Source of the DNA: Onchocerca volvulus
Lineage: Eukaryota > Nematoda > Chromadorea > Rhabditida > Onchocercidae
DNA length: 64,000 bases
Direction of reading: 5' to 3'
NCBI GenBank assembly: GCA_000499405.2
Contig: HG738140.1
Location: 1,114,188 to 1,178,187 of the forward strand
A program made the translations under genes and the position numbers. Positions 36,801 to 48,322 of the stretch are shown here, in pieces. Position 1 is the stretch's first letter. Each line of letters opens with the position of its first letter. The notes under the pieces were generated by a model. The model was not told the origin of the DNA and searched no databases. It was given only the letters and a program-made list of their open reading frames with translations.

Positions 36801-38242
36801 TTTTGTAGCTGCAAACTATATCCTGGATAGTACTACAGTTTAATAAAATTTGAACGAAGTTTAGTATCTCAGTTATTTTTCGCAACAAATAATAATAGTC
36901 ATTTTGCTGATGAACTCTTTTACATCTTTTCATATATTCTAATTCAAATTTTCACTAAATTTTAATCCTGTTGATACATACTTTTGCTTAGTTTATTTTT
37001 AATTCTACATATTATTTCAGCTTTTACGATTCATACAAAAACATATCACTACCTCATTTTGGTCGATTTTTCAGTTTATTGCCAGATATCTTTTCGCGAT
37101 GCAATTCTTACATAACAGGTACTACTTTTTTTTTCGCGTTCATATAACACTCTTATGAGTTAAGTTTGAAATTTTGAAACTTTCGAGTTTCAATCAATAT
37201 AATTATTTGCAGATTCTGAGTCACTGATTTTCTATGATGGAGAAGATTCAGCTGCCGCTGCCAATGTTTCAGTAGGTCATTTGTTGATGGTTGTGATTAA
37301 TTTTGTAACTAACTGTGCTCGTCATCCAGCATTTTTCACTTCGTTAGTTTTTATAGATTATTTCTTTTTTAAACCTGACTTTTTGTCTATAATATAAAAA
37401 CATGTTTTTATGAAGTTTTTTTCAGGCAAAAGGATAATCATAATTTTTGCTTTAATTTTTAAATCAAATTTCATGAGATTTTTTCAGGGAACGTGCAAAA
37501 GTCGTGCTGGATTTCTTGGTGAATGAATTAGAAAATAAAGATATACCAGAACATGAGCTTCGCTGCGTACCACATCTGGCTGAATGCTTCTATAATATTA
37601 TCAATTGCCAAAATGAGATTCTTATGGATACAATCAATAAAATCATGTTGAAAACTCGTAGTCGAAGTTCAAAGGTATTGTCCTTGTAGAGAAAAAAAGG
37701 AACGAATAATTAAGATAACCTGGAAATATAGTGCATTCGATTTTCAAATAAGGAAGGACTAGTAAAAGTCGAGCTTTTGCATATTTATTTTATTTCCATA
37801 ACTTCTTAATACCAGTTCTGGTTTATCAAATGAAGTATTATCCACCGCTTTATCAGTATTCTTCCCGAATTTCATCAGGATATCGATTGTAATGAATGAA
37901 AATGGTCGTTTTAGATCCGTTACCGCACGTTATTAGTTTTGGAGTGGCTATTCGAACATATGGGTGATGCAGTTGCACCAACATTACCGTCGGTATTACC
38001 ATTCTTAAGTGAACTTCTTGAAGGTATATTTTTTTATTTGGAAATAAAAAATGATGGGTAAAGATTTAAATGACTATAATACTAGATAATGGCCTTATTT
38101 TTGCTTTCGTTTGTTTTTCCTGTTGTTTACATCGTATATCTCGTTTTCAGATGACAACAGAAAAGTTGAAATGCAATGTGATGCTGTAATCGGCGTTTTG
38201 CGAAAGAACTTTGGCGAAGAGATCACTGACGGATATGCTTAA
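24821..38242 (+). CDS. toe-1: HEATR1/UTP10 homologue, nucleolar HEAT-repeat protein of the U3 processome
   Basis: HEATR1 (UTP10, BP28) helps rRNA transcription and early 18S pre-rRNA cleavage in the nucleolus. Exon ends that could be fixed: 24821-24959, 25457-25680, 26265-26489, 26962-27104, 27292-27489, 27876-28018, 28184-28364, 29030-29092, 29291-29390, 29595-29744, 29879-29998, 30527-30658, 30872-31092, 31289-31371, 31631-31758, 31915-32049, 32230-32419, 32722-33008, 33184-33393, 33525-33743, 33905-34015, 34236-34500, 34714-34859, 35543-35692, 36215-36355, 36483-36673, 37021-37118, 37213-37342, 37488-37674, 37915-38023 and 38151-38242; one further exon ends at 30385. Total about 1670-1685 residues, shorter than human HEATR1 (about 2140). 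Family matches include the start MTSLEKQLKKL, LEWLIFQFH, VYTFMGDG, and the C-terminal ERAKVVLDFLVNELEN plus LEWLFEHMGD. A lysine/arginine cluster (KKKRRRRH) in the tenth exon suits nucleolar targeting. Joining around 29990-30273 is unresolved. Intron 35693-36214 is of GC-AG type. Confidence 0.95.
29030..29092 (+). CDS. toe-1: toe-1 exon, 63 bases, in frame
   Basis: This exon is easily missed inside a 926-base gap. Acceptor TTTCCGTAG and donor GTATTT fit the phases on both sides, and the encoded EMYTALYERGLYNVCSKLAQ is helix-like and joins to FPNAFATIGSEW. It could be constitutive or a cassette exon, since skipping it also keeps the frame. Reading through the donor reaches a stop within two codons. 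Confidence 0.65.
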
Positions 38243-38940
38243 TTTGATACATAGTTTATCGTTATGCTATCTTTGTTTATATTTTATTGGTGAATTTCGT
38301 TTGGGAACACTGGTATCATAAGCTACAGTATTTTAGACTGTGTTATCGAAATACTTTCCAGCTTTCTCTGTTTTCAAATCTAAAAATTGCTGCAAATTCA
38401 AAAAAAAAAGTTACTGATATTCTGTTCCCTTACTTTGTTTTATATTTTCATTGTACCGTTGTTGATTTTGTTGTTTAAGCTTGTTAAGTTTTAAGTCAAG
38501 ACATTATTAAAATTGCTAAGTCTGATTTTTTCCTAACTTTACCGCTTTATGTCCTATTATTCATTGCTTCCAATATCTAGGAAAACTATAGCGTATTGAA
38601 ATATGAAACTATCACAAAACATAACAATCAGAAATAATATATAATGCTGTCAGCCAATGAGAAATTTGAATACTTGATGCAAGTATAGACCACGGATTTT
38701 ATTCAGAAACAAATGGGCGATAACAACATTAAGCTTTCTGAAAACAAACACTTTCAAACAATATTGAAGTGAACTGCATGTAAAGATCAAGAATCTTTTT
38801 TTTGATTAAATGTGATTTAACGCACGGTATCCCATGATAATATGATCTAACAAAATGAGGTGAAATTGAGATGCGAGAAAGTAAGGAAATTTCGCATATA
38901 TGTACATACTATTTGGAAGATTAAAACAATGTGAGAATCT
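38243..38940. other. convergent 3' spacer of toe-1 and dis-3
   Basis: No coding sequence was recognised. TTTATT at 38698-38703 reads AATAAA on the minus strand and is a candidate poly(A) signal for dis-3. Confidence 0.55.
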
Positions 38941-41900
38941 TCATTCTTCCGGAGCAGAGAGAATGTAATCAACACTAAATCCAGGAATCTTTGGTGAAGC
39001 CAACTTCATATCCAGGCGGATGTGTTGGACATCGGTCTCATCCAGTGAAAGTTTTACTGTGATGCGTTGGAAACTCCTCACTTCTACACCTTCTGCTATT
39101 AATGAGTCGTCTGTCACTTGATAATTTGATCCGCTCGGGAAAACAACGATTGATTCAAAGCCATAAGCTGGCACAAATACCTATAACAACATCCTTATAA
39201 AAATGCAAGATTTAATCAAATTTTTCTTAGAGGCGAAATAAATTGAGGCAAAATGGATGGCATTTAAGAAAAAGTTTAATTTGGAAAATTGAAAATTTAA
39301 AAAAATTCAGAAATCCAAAAAATAAATTTTATAAACAACATAATCACCTGAATACCGTTTTTCCGTATACCCATAACAAAACCATCATGCAATTCGGTGC
39401 GACCTTTGAAGTAAAGCAATGTATTGAGTGAAACTGATGCCCTACCCGCATACTGTGCTTGCTTATGTCTGAAGAAGAAGCAAAAACTCCATCAATCAAA
39501 TAATGAAAAATGAAAAATGTAATCTAAAACAGAAAAAAAATATTTTGCGAGCAAAAATAAATATAATTCGACATTTCTAAACTTCATTTCACACACTATT
39601 TCGCTAAAGTACACATTTCAATGTAACTTGCTGCGCACTCTACACCGACTGCCATAAAATGAATTTCAAAATATGCAGATTTCATTACCTATAGTTAAGA
39701 TTGTTTGCAATTTTGGTGACCAAGTCACCTTTCAACATTTCAGGAAAAGTGGAATCAGCACAAATTGAAGAAGCAAGCAATCGATGAACCATTATATCTG
39801 CATATCTTCGAATTGGTGATGTGAAATGGGTATAGATCGGAGCAGCAAGCCCAAAATGAACGTACTGCTCATTTGGCAACGAACCTAAAATAAACTATTA
39901 TGTGTTTGGCTAAAAAAATGACAAAAGTAATATCAATCTTTACCTTTAATGACTTTAGATATAAAAAAGTTATTAATGGAAGATGGAGAAATTCAATTAA
40001 AAAACCAAAACAAAATTAAAACGAAGTTTGGAAGAAATTATATGACACCAGCTACAAGTTTGATGTAATGAGACTACACAAATAACGCTCTAATTAAAAA
40101 GTATCGTCATGGGAAATTTAAGAAAAAGAAAAAAACCTGATGAAAAATATACGGCCTGAGTCATACAACGTGTGGTTAGCATTCGGAAGAGTGTATTCAG
40201 CATCGCGTTATTTGGATCCACGGCTTTATCTAGACTTTCCGAAAGCGCTTTTCCACTTTCTACATTCATTTTAAAGCCTTTTGCCTTTGCCATCTAAATT
40301 CATAATTAAAAACTTTTGGTTCTAAATTTTTGTAAAGATTTTAATATCTGAATAGAAGCAAAGAAAGGAATGAACATATGCAGAAATATTTTATTTACAT
40401 CAACTACAGGCTTGTAATTTTCTTCTGGTGGGATTGGATGCCGTCGAAGTAAGGCACAATCCGGAAAATCAGCCGTTATACGTTCTGCAACTGAGATATT
40501 TGCAAGCAGCATAAATTCTTCAACCTATAATAATAATATATTGAAAAAGAAAAATGGACAAATTAAAAAAGTACACTTGTCTTTACACAACAGATTGAAA
40601 AGTGCATAGGGTACAATTCAATAAATTAAGAAAGTAACGCAGCAATAAGTCTGACCATACTGTTTGTTGCTAGCATTTTTTTTTCTTGCACACTGATAGG
40701 ATCCTTCGTTTCGGAATCTATGCTAAATCTAATTTCAGAAGAGGCTAAGGTTAAAGCACCTTTAGCATGCCGTTTTGCCTTCAGCTTCTTTGACAGAGCC
40801 AATAATGTTCGCAATCCCATAGTTATAGGATCTGACTGAAACAAATTTATCATAAATGATTAGTTATCCACTAAATTAAAAAATATATCGAACATTTAAG
40901 CAAAAAAAAGAAAAAATTCCTAACTAAAACACTAGTAATCAAATCATTTGTAATTAAATATTGTGCAACAATATTTTATGATGGAAAAAACTTGCAAGTC
41001 AAATCCTGAAGAATTAAATAAGCCATCACATCTGCTATTGCAATATTAACATCAATTCTTTTTTCTTCTCCCCGTTACTCGATGTTTTTAAAAACTACAG
41101 TCATAATAAATATAAATTTTGCGCATTGCTTAAATATACTCTTTATTAATATTAGTAATTGTGCATTTGTTGCATCAAGTTGCATCAAACATTAGAAAAT
41201 AAAGTACAGAACAGACTAACTAAAGATGGATCATCAATCCTATTCTGAGCTTCCTCGTAAGTAAGTGCGCCACTGGAACGTATAAGAGATTTATGAAATT
41301 TAATATCAATAATGTCAGCATCGGATGTCAATGTCCAAATTACTGAAAATGCCAGACGATCGACATTTTCGCGAAGAGAACATATATCACTTGAAAGAAG
41401 TTCAGGTAACATATCGATACGCCTAAAAAATTTTTAAAAAATCAGAAACATGAGAAAGACTTCGAATATGTTTTTTTTAGCTGGCAAAAATTTCTTAATA
41501 GCAATTTATCCATTATTTAACTTATAAATAACATCACCAAAAAATAACGTAATCACAACAGCTTAATTAGTAAACTAAAGACATTGTTCAACCTTTTTGG
41601 ATAATGTCAAAGACTCGTTATATTAGTGATAATTACAACTCAACTTGTGCATTGCATAAAAAAAAAAAGAAAGAAAAAAACATATCAACCGAAGATATAT
41701 TGCATAAAGTTTTGATAACAGCAGTATTTTATATAATACTTATAAGACATCCAGCGAGGCACTCACTTGTCACAAAGATAAACAGTCGTTCCTCGATGAG
41801 CTGCTTCTGTGTCCATTGCTGTGTCTGGCCTAACAAAATATGAAACATCCGCAATGTGAACACCAACCGGAAATAACTCTTCTCAGATATTGTAAAATTG

Positions 41901-44777
41901 AAATAAAGCTGAAAAGAAGTGGAAAAACAAAAAACAATAGATAAAATAATAACCTCGTAGCGATCTGCCGCAATCTGCCTGCAATGAAAAGCATCATCGA
42001 TATCGGTACAACCAGGTGGATCAACTGAACATATTATCAACGAACGAAGATCTTTCCGATGACTTTCATTAGGTACATGCCAAGGAACTTTAGGTAAGCA
42101 TGCGTAAACCGCATCCGAAAATGGTCCATGCGGTACATCATGTTCCAATAATAGCACCTTCAAAATAATCTTTCTATTTTGTCCAAAAAGGAAAATAAGT
42201 GGAGTAGAGAATCAAAAATCCAAAAATAAAATCGAAATAGTCAAAACTGGAATATAGGCAAGATATTTGTTGAAATGTATTTTGAAGTGAAAAATTAATA
42301 AATCAAATATTATCTTCAAAGCCGTACTTCATTTTCTGTATCTCGATCGCCTGCCACACCAATACTTCTTACATAATGACCAACTGGATAGCGTGAATCT
42401 CTAGGCCAGCTATCAATCGCAACGATGATTCGCTTTCCTCTCAAACGTTCCGCCTGACGCGTTTCAATTCGTATGCGAGGTATAAGTCGTTCCGCTGCAG
42501 CAAATAGCACGCGTGTTGAATCTGTAAATAAATTTCAAATATGGATTTGATTTACACCGTTCATAAAAAAGTATTTTAAAGATATTAAGTAATAAGAAAA
42601 TATTCAATAGCAATCGTAACGAACCTTTCATAGCGGGCTGCAGAATCATCCCACAATATTGACGCCAATTTCGTTTAACAATTCCAACTACTTTAGCAGA
42701 CGGAATTTTATCTTCCATTCGCGGTTTTTTCAGCTGGATTTCTTCATCTTTATCATCCTCTTTGTCAACTGCATCTTTCATTTCAATTTCTTCGACATCT
42801 CGTAACTTAAAAAAAAGTTTCCTATCATTAAAATAAAAATTTTAACAAGCAAAATAAAAAAAATCTGCATTAGGTAAGTAAATAAAAAAGAAAATCCCAA
42901 AAATACTTGTTGGATTAAAAATTTTCAATAAAAGTACAAGATCTTCGAATCTATGAAAAAAAGGTTTCCTAAAATGGGAAAAAAAAAAAGCAAATGAAAA
43001 AATTAAAAGTTATACTTACTCGAATAACTTTCTGTGGGCAAGTCCATTCAGATTCGGGCAATAATTCTACAGCAACGGTATCACCATTCACAGCGCGATT
43101 CATATTGATGCGACCTTGAATAAACCAAGTAGTCCCCTCATCAACATGAACATAAGCTTCCGTATAATTTTCACGAGATACCTGAAATAGAATATCGTTG
43201 AATATATTATGCATTTGCATCCACAAAATTCAAAAATCTGTAGCATAAATTCTTGGATTTCTGTAATAAGATATATCTTTATAAATTTGAAGAAAATTTG
43301 AAGTAATTGATTCAAAATCGTTTTTGAATTACCTGAAAACTGAGTAAAATTACATGAAAAGATAAAATCCTGAATAAAAAAATAAAAAATTCTATGGAAA
43401 CAAATCAATACGAACTTGAAATACTGCTTTTTTAAACTTTCCATTTCGAATCCCATTTTGTATCAAATCGTGAGCCAAATATTCTGGGAACAAAATACGT
43501 CCTCGATTTTCACTTTCTGCATTGTAAACGGCCAGTTTATCGAGCAAATCAGCATTATCTTCCATACCTGAAATTTAAATAAATAATTTCTAGCTGCTGA
43601 TACATATATATTAGTGATGAATTCTTTAGAAGGGAAATACGCAAATAATAAAACTAGCAAATATTCGCAATATTCCAACAGTAATTGTGTATGACAAAAA
43701 TTAATAAAAAATGATGGTCACAAAAATTTAAACCTTCAATATATTCCTGCAAAGTAAAAACATTTTCAAATTGTTGTTTTAATCGATCTCTAGCTACAGC
43801 AGTACCGCAGATAACAATCGGAATTATAGGAAATTCTTTCCAATGGTTTTCATAGAACTTGGCACACATTATAAGCGATCTGGTTAACCTCAAAAATGAA
43901 TAACTAATTACATAAAAATAGTCACTACAGCAAAAAGAAAACCAAGCAGTAAGGAACAAAAAATATTACCAAATAAATCACATTTCCTAAAGTGAAACAA
44001 AAGTTTCTACAAAAAAATTGCCAAAATAAGCTAAAATTATCAAAAAATCACTCACCTATCTTCTTCACTTTCACCAGTGATTCGGTCAAGATGAGTTTCA
44101 TAATGGAAATCATCCATGAATACATAAGTTTTTCTATCTGGACTCTCGTAGCACAATTTATACATTGATTTGTAGGATGATGGGTTTGATTTTTTCACGT
44201 CTTCCCAAACAGTCTGTGTGACTATGATATTCCTGAAAAAAAAAAAAAAAAAAAAGGAACATTTAATCAGAATGACACTATATAACATCGGAAAACCAAG
44301 TATTTTGAAAATATCTCATTAGATGTCATACTGACGTGAATTTCAAGTTATCGAATAAATGATGGAAACGGATTATCGTCGAAGAATCAAGAATGATAGC
44401 ATGATTGATGGGTACAGCAGTTGAAATCTGGGTAGTCAAATCGGTGAGTGAATGACCCTCAACTGATCGACAACTTCTACATGAATCCAGTCCACAACCG
44501 ATATCATTTCTTAGATACTGTTCATGTACTCGCTGTAAGAACATAGAATTAATCAGATGAATGTAGCACATCAGGTAACCAATTAAAAATGCTAGATATC
44601 ACCGAAAACTAGGAAGCAATTAAAATTCTTGCATTTTCAGGGAAAATAAATGAAACCCGTTAGAACTTTTTGAAGATTTAATCTTACTTTCACGACTTTA
44701 CCGCTTTTTGTCTTCCTGTAAAGTACATTCAGAACGCGTTTACTTATTCCACTTTGCTTCACATTAAGTTCAAGCAT
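38941..44777 (-). CDS. dis-3: RNA exosome catalytic subunit DIS3/RRP44
   Basis: DIS3 is the 3'-5' exonuclease of the RNA exosome and usually also an endonuclease. Seventeen exons: 44688-44777, 44336-44532, 44056-44232, 43734-43879, 43416-43567, 43020-43181, 42625-42805, 42328-42521, 41954-42157, 41767-41876, 41221-41422, 40656-40835, 40399-40524, 40137-40293, 39689-39884, 39348-39468 and 38941-39180, giving 944 residues (human about 958). Order: PIN domain (about 1-200) with the three exosome-binding cysteines C43, C48 and C51; two cold-shock domains; RNB domain with [17 protein letters not shown], where D479, D485, D487 and D488 bind metal; C-terminal S1 domain. PIN acids are D79, D107 and D154; the fourth position appears to be T181. 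Exon 10 is odd: the expected junction E-VGVHIADV would need an acceptor ending CG, so the model uses an AG nine bases upstream and inserts L-F-P. A TTTACAG acceptor lies four bases before the ATG. Confidence 0.96.
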
Positions 44778-44781
44778 TTTG

Positions 44782-44792
44782 CTGTAAAAAAA
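44782..44792 (-). promoter_or_regulatory. probable spliced-leader acceptor of dis-3
   Basis: TTTTTTTACAG on the minus strand ends four bases before the dis-3 ATG. With cfap20 on the same strand just upstream, it could process an operon transcript. Confidence 0.55.
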
Positions 44793-45129
44793 TTAAAATT
44801 ACGAAATTGATTAATATTCAAGAAGGATACCTGATAATTTTTGAAACTGCGACAAACATAACGCTTTCCTGTTTCTGTCATTTCCAAAAAAAACCTACCC
44901 GGAATGAAGTGGAGGGAATTTATTTAAGATGACTTTTAAAAGTAAAAAAAAGTTGTGAAATCAACTGAACAATGTGTGAAAGACATACAGATTATCTTAA
45001 TTTATACATTGTAAGGAAAAACAGATTATCTTTAAAAAATTAGATTAAATATGCCAATGAGATCACAATATTTGTACAAATGATTGCTTTCACTGATGCA
45101 AAATATCACTGGTTAGAATAATAGTATTT

Positions 45130-45339
45130 TCATACCAAACAGAATATATAACATATTGCATTAACAATCATCTTTATGACCTCGATCGGACAACATTCAT
45201 ACGTGACCATGGCTATCCTGAAAATTTTACAACTGCAAAAATTTAACCTGACTTCTATGATTTTATTATTTTCATGATCTCTCATATGATTATACAACAT
45301 TCCAATGTTCTGAAACGCATATTCACAACGTTCTGAAAT
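45130..45339 (-). CDS. candidate last exon of cfap20
   Basis: After the donor at 45470 (ACG/GTAAGTG), the next minus-strand acceptor TTTTTAG opens a frame of 69 codons plus stop in the right phase, starting ISERCEYAFQNIGML. Such a long open frame is unusual in this AT-rich DNA. It resembles nothing in known CFAP20. If the donor is not used, the frame stops near 45418 instead. Confidence 0.35.
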   Translation of the reverse strand: MSERCEYAFQNIGMLYNHMRDHENNKIIEVRLNFCSCKIFRIAMVTYECCPIEVIKMIVNAICYIFCLV

Positions 45340-45470
45340 CTAAAAATTCCACATGGCAATCGATAAGCAGACTGAATTTTCCGCCCTTCCATCCTTCTTC
45401 ATTTCCATGAAAACTATGTACAATTTTCGAAACAAATATCGCCCAGTAAAATACAAAAAAGGGCACTTAC

Positions 45471-47195
45471 CGTTGCGACTATCGGGTCATCATCACTTGT
45501 TGGTGAAGAGCCAGTTCCTTGAGCGCCACTTTTGATCGGTAAATATAGCTTGAATTCAGCAGGAAGCTCATCTTCGGAATACAATCGATCAGCAAAGTAA
45601 ATTCGTCGGATTCGGCAATTTGCGTGGATCTAAAAATTATTAATAGTCTATCGAAAACTACATCAGAAAGTCAGAAAACAAATAAAAAACATTCTCATTA
45701 ATAAGAATGTTCAATACGGGAAAGAAATTTTTAATCCACATTTCATATAAAAATAAACCAATTTATTATATTCGGTGATTATAAGTGATTATCTTTATAA
45801 ACCTGTATACGGAGAGTCTCGACATAAGCTGTGCCATATGCACGTTTCGTGAAATCAGCCAAATTGAACTGAATTTGATTCCATCCTTCATCTAATCGCA
45901 TGGGCATTGTACAAATGAATGGCTTGACACGAGTGTTGGACTGGAAATTAGATGCTCGAAAACGTCGTTTTACACCTTTATCATCAAGTATCTGTAAAAT
46001 CATAAACTTAAAGATAATATTAATTTAAACTTCAGTGGCTAGAAGATTTACAAGAGGAAGAACATTATGGATATTATGAAATGTAAGAAAAATTGGACAA
46101 TAATACACCAATGAATCAATTCGACCAATATTTGAAACCTGCCTTGTTTTGTCAGTCTCGAGCACTAGAAAATGGCTATGTATCGAGAAAACAATACAGA
46201 AAAGCCTCCAATATTTATCTATCTACAACTCGGTAAATGAACTTCATGGGGCAATGTCATTTCGTTCTCATCAAAAATAATATCACTTAAATTTTTACAT
46301 TGAGGAAAGAAAAAATAATGCTCCAGAGACAAAATAAAGTTTTTTCTTGGTACAGCCTCATGCGTTTGAGTGAAAAGCAAGTAAATTTCAAACCTGTACT
46401 TCAAATGTGAAATATTTTTTCATATTTTTAACAATCATAACCAAATATGGCAATTTGATTCCCAGTGTTTTCTTTGGATCCAATGGGCACGAAATATATG
46501 TAGTACTAAAAATCTTCAATAAAAAACACAATATCTTGAAAGATATTATCACATAGACAAAAATTTAAAATTTTTAACGTTCCTTCATCCAGATAAGCAA
46601 AAGTTGATAACTGCATAATTTCAAATTATTTCTAATCGTACTATCACACATAATCCGATACATCTAAAATACCATTCCGTCATAGAAAGTAAAATGAAGC
46701 AGTTCGGAAATTTAAAAAAAATTAAGAAATGTTAACTGAAAATCTTTCACCTCACATTTGTACCCAATATTTCGATTATTAGTGATTGTATATCGTCATC
46801 GTTGATCCGTTTTATATGTCCATTTCGAACCTGGAATTAAATGAAGTATATCGGAAATTAATGTTTTTAATCCTCTCACTGAATTAGTATTATAATAATG
46901 ATTGAAATGGATGGTACTTAATAAGTCGCTAGTAAATCCTTCCTAAAAACTAGATAAAGAAAATATTTCCGATATTGATCACTACTGAGAAGCACAGAGA
47001 GATTATTTCAATCTAATTTAAATTAAATCTTGACAATCAACGCGCGAACATCTAATCTCTGGATCTAAGAAAATGATATTAATTTTAAAAATTCTGAAAA
47101 TTGAAATTAACCTTTTTATCCCATATTTGTAGTGGTTTACTTCCAATACTATATAGTACAGAAAGTAATCCACTTTGGAATGTATTATGAAACAT
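45471..47195 (-). CDS. cfap20: CFAP20/BUG22 ciliary-centriolar protein
   Basis: CFAP20 is a highly conserved small protein of centrioles and axonemal microtubules. Exons 47112-47195, 46751-46830, 46394-46505, 45803-45991 and 45471-45629 join to 208 residues. They cover the whole family from [20 protein letters not shown] through [38 protein letters not shown] and [18 protein letters not shown] to [20 protein letters not shown]. The human protein has 193 residues and ends soon after this point. Here an acidic, Gly/Ser-rich tail ([15 protein letters not shown]) follows and runs into a good donor, so another exon is likely (candidate 45130-45339). A TTTTCAG acceptor five bases before the ATG suits trans-splicing. 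The gene sits directly upstream of dis-3 on the same strand. Confidence 0.94.
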
Positions 47196-48322
47196 TCACA
47201 CTGAAAATACAAAAACTAATTAAGTATTCCAAATTTAAAATTCAATTCGAATACAAAATCCTATACGATAAAACACTAGAATATTCTGGTTATGAAAACT
47301 GAAATGGAAATTCAGTAACTGAGTATACTTCTAATTAAAACAAAGTTCGTAATGGAATACTCAATATAAAACATAAAATTACTCTATGAATATGTCATCT
47401 CATCGTTTGAAGTATGCAACTATAATGCAACATCATTTAGGCTGCTTTGAATAATTCAGGTGAAAAATATAATGGGAAGAGAGAAAAATGGAGGCGAGAG
47501 AATTCTACTAAGCACTAATAGATGTGGATGGAGCGGAGATTGAAAAAAAAGGAAATTATAGGGTGATAGAAAAGTGAGCAAGAGAAACATTCAGATTTTG
47601 AGAAAGTGTGAAGCAGAGATTGAAAATAGGAGAAGACTAGCAATTAAGTTATGTAAATTAGAATGAGATGGGGGATTAAGAGAATTAGCAGACATTGTAA
47701 TTAATAGACAGTGTGTTATACATTATAGTTTATTTAATGAGAAGAGATGGAAGACAGTGTAGGGAAAAGGAGAATATCGATATGAAATGCTGGGAGGATA
47801 TTGCAGCGATGAATTAAGAGAAATGTTGATAGATTAAGATTTTTAATGGTAGAAAAGATTGAGAGTAGCTGAAACTGAAAATAAGCAAAAAGATGAGGTT
47901 GCGATTTCATACTTCCAGTAATTGTATTCAACGCTTATAAGAGTAGTAAGTAATTATATTAATCATTGATTGATTAGCATTTTTGGCATGAAATACTGAT
48001 TATTGATGGTGTCATTTTTCAAGAATTAGGCTTAATTAGTCAGAATTGGACAATGGTCATTGCTATAGATAAGGTTCATTTGTAAACTGAGCAATAAGGT
48101 TCATGTCCGAACAATTAGAAATTTATAATATAGTAAAACATGAGAATGAATATTTTGTTTTAGGTTAAGATCAATATTTTAAATCAATATTTTCGATAAT
48201 CGATTTTCAAGAATTCTTTTATTGAATTGAATTTATTTGATTCTTCTAGATATATATATTTATTTACGTCTTACTATTTAGTACTTTCTTCTTCTTTTTC
48301 AGAATCATTTACAACTGTAAGG
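47196..48322. promoter_or_regulatory. divergent promoter spacer between cfap20 and the ashwin-like gene
   Basis: No exons were recognised. Two likely trans-splice acceptors mark its ends: TTTTCAG on the minus strand (AG at 47201-47202) before cfap20 and CTTCTTTTTCAG on the plus strand (ending at 48302) before the ashwin-like gene. The segment 47460-47900 is purine-rich on the plus strand. Confidence 0.5.
48290..48302 (+). promoter_or_regulatory. probable spliced-leader acceptor of the ashwin-like gene
   Basis: TTCTTCTTTTTCAG ends 20 bases before the start codon chosen for the ashwin-like gene. It favours the ATG at 48323 over the in-frame ATG at 48227, which lies upstream of it. Confidence 0.55.

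Noticed and set aside
43654..44290. Apparent PIN residues L-T-R before SLIMCAK in dis-3
   Set aside because: These are intron bases read through. The true junction gives [13 protein letters not shown], so the third catalytic aspartate is present and not lost.
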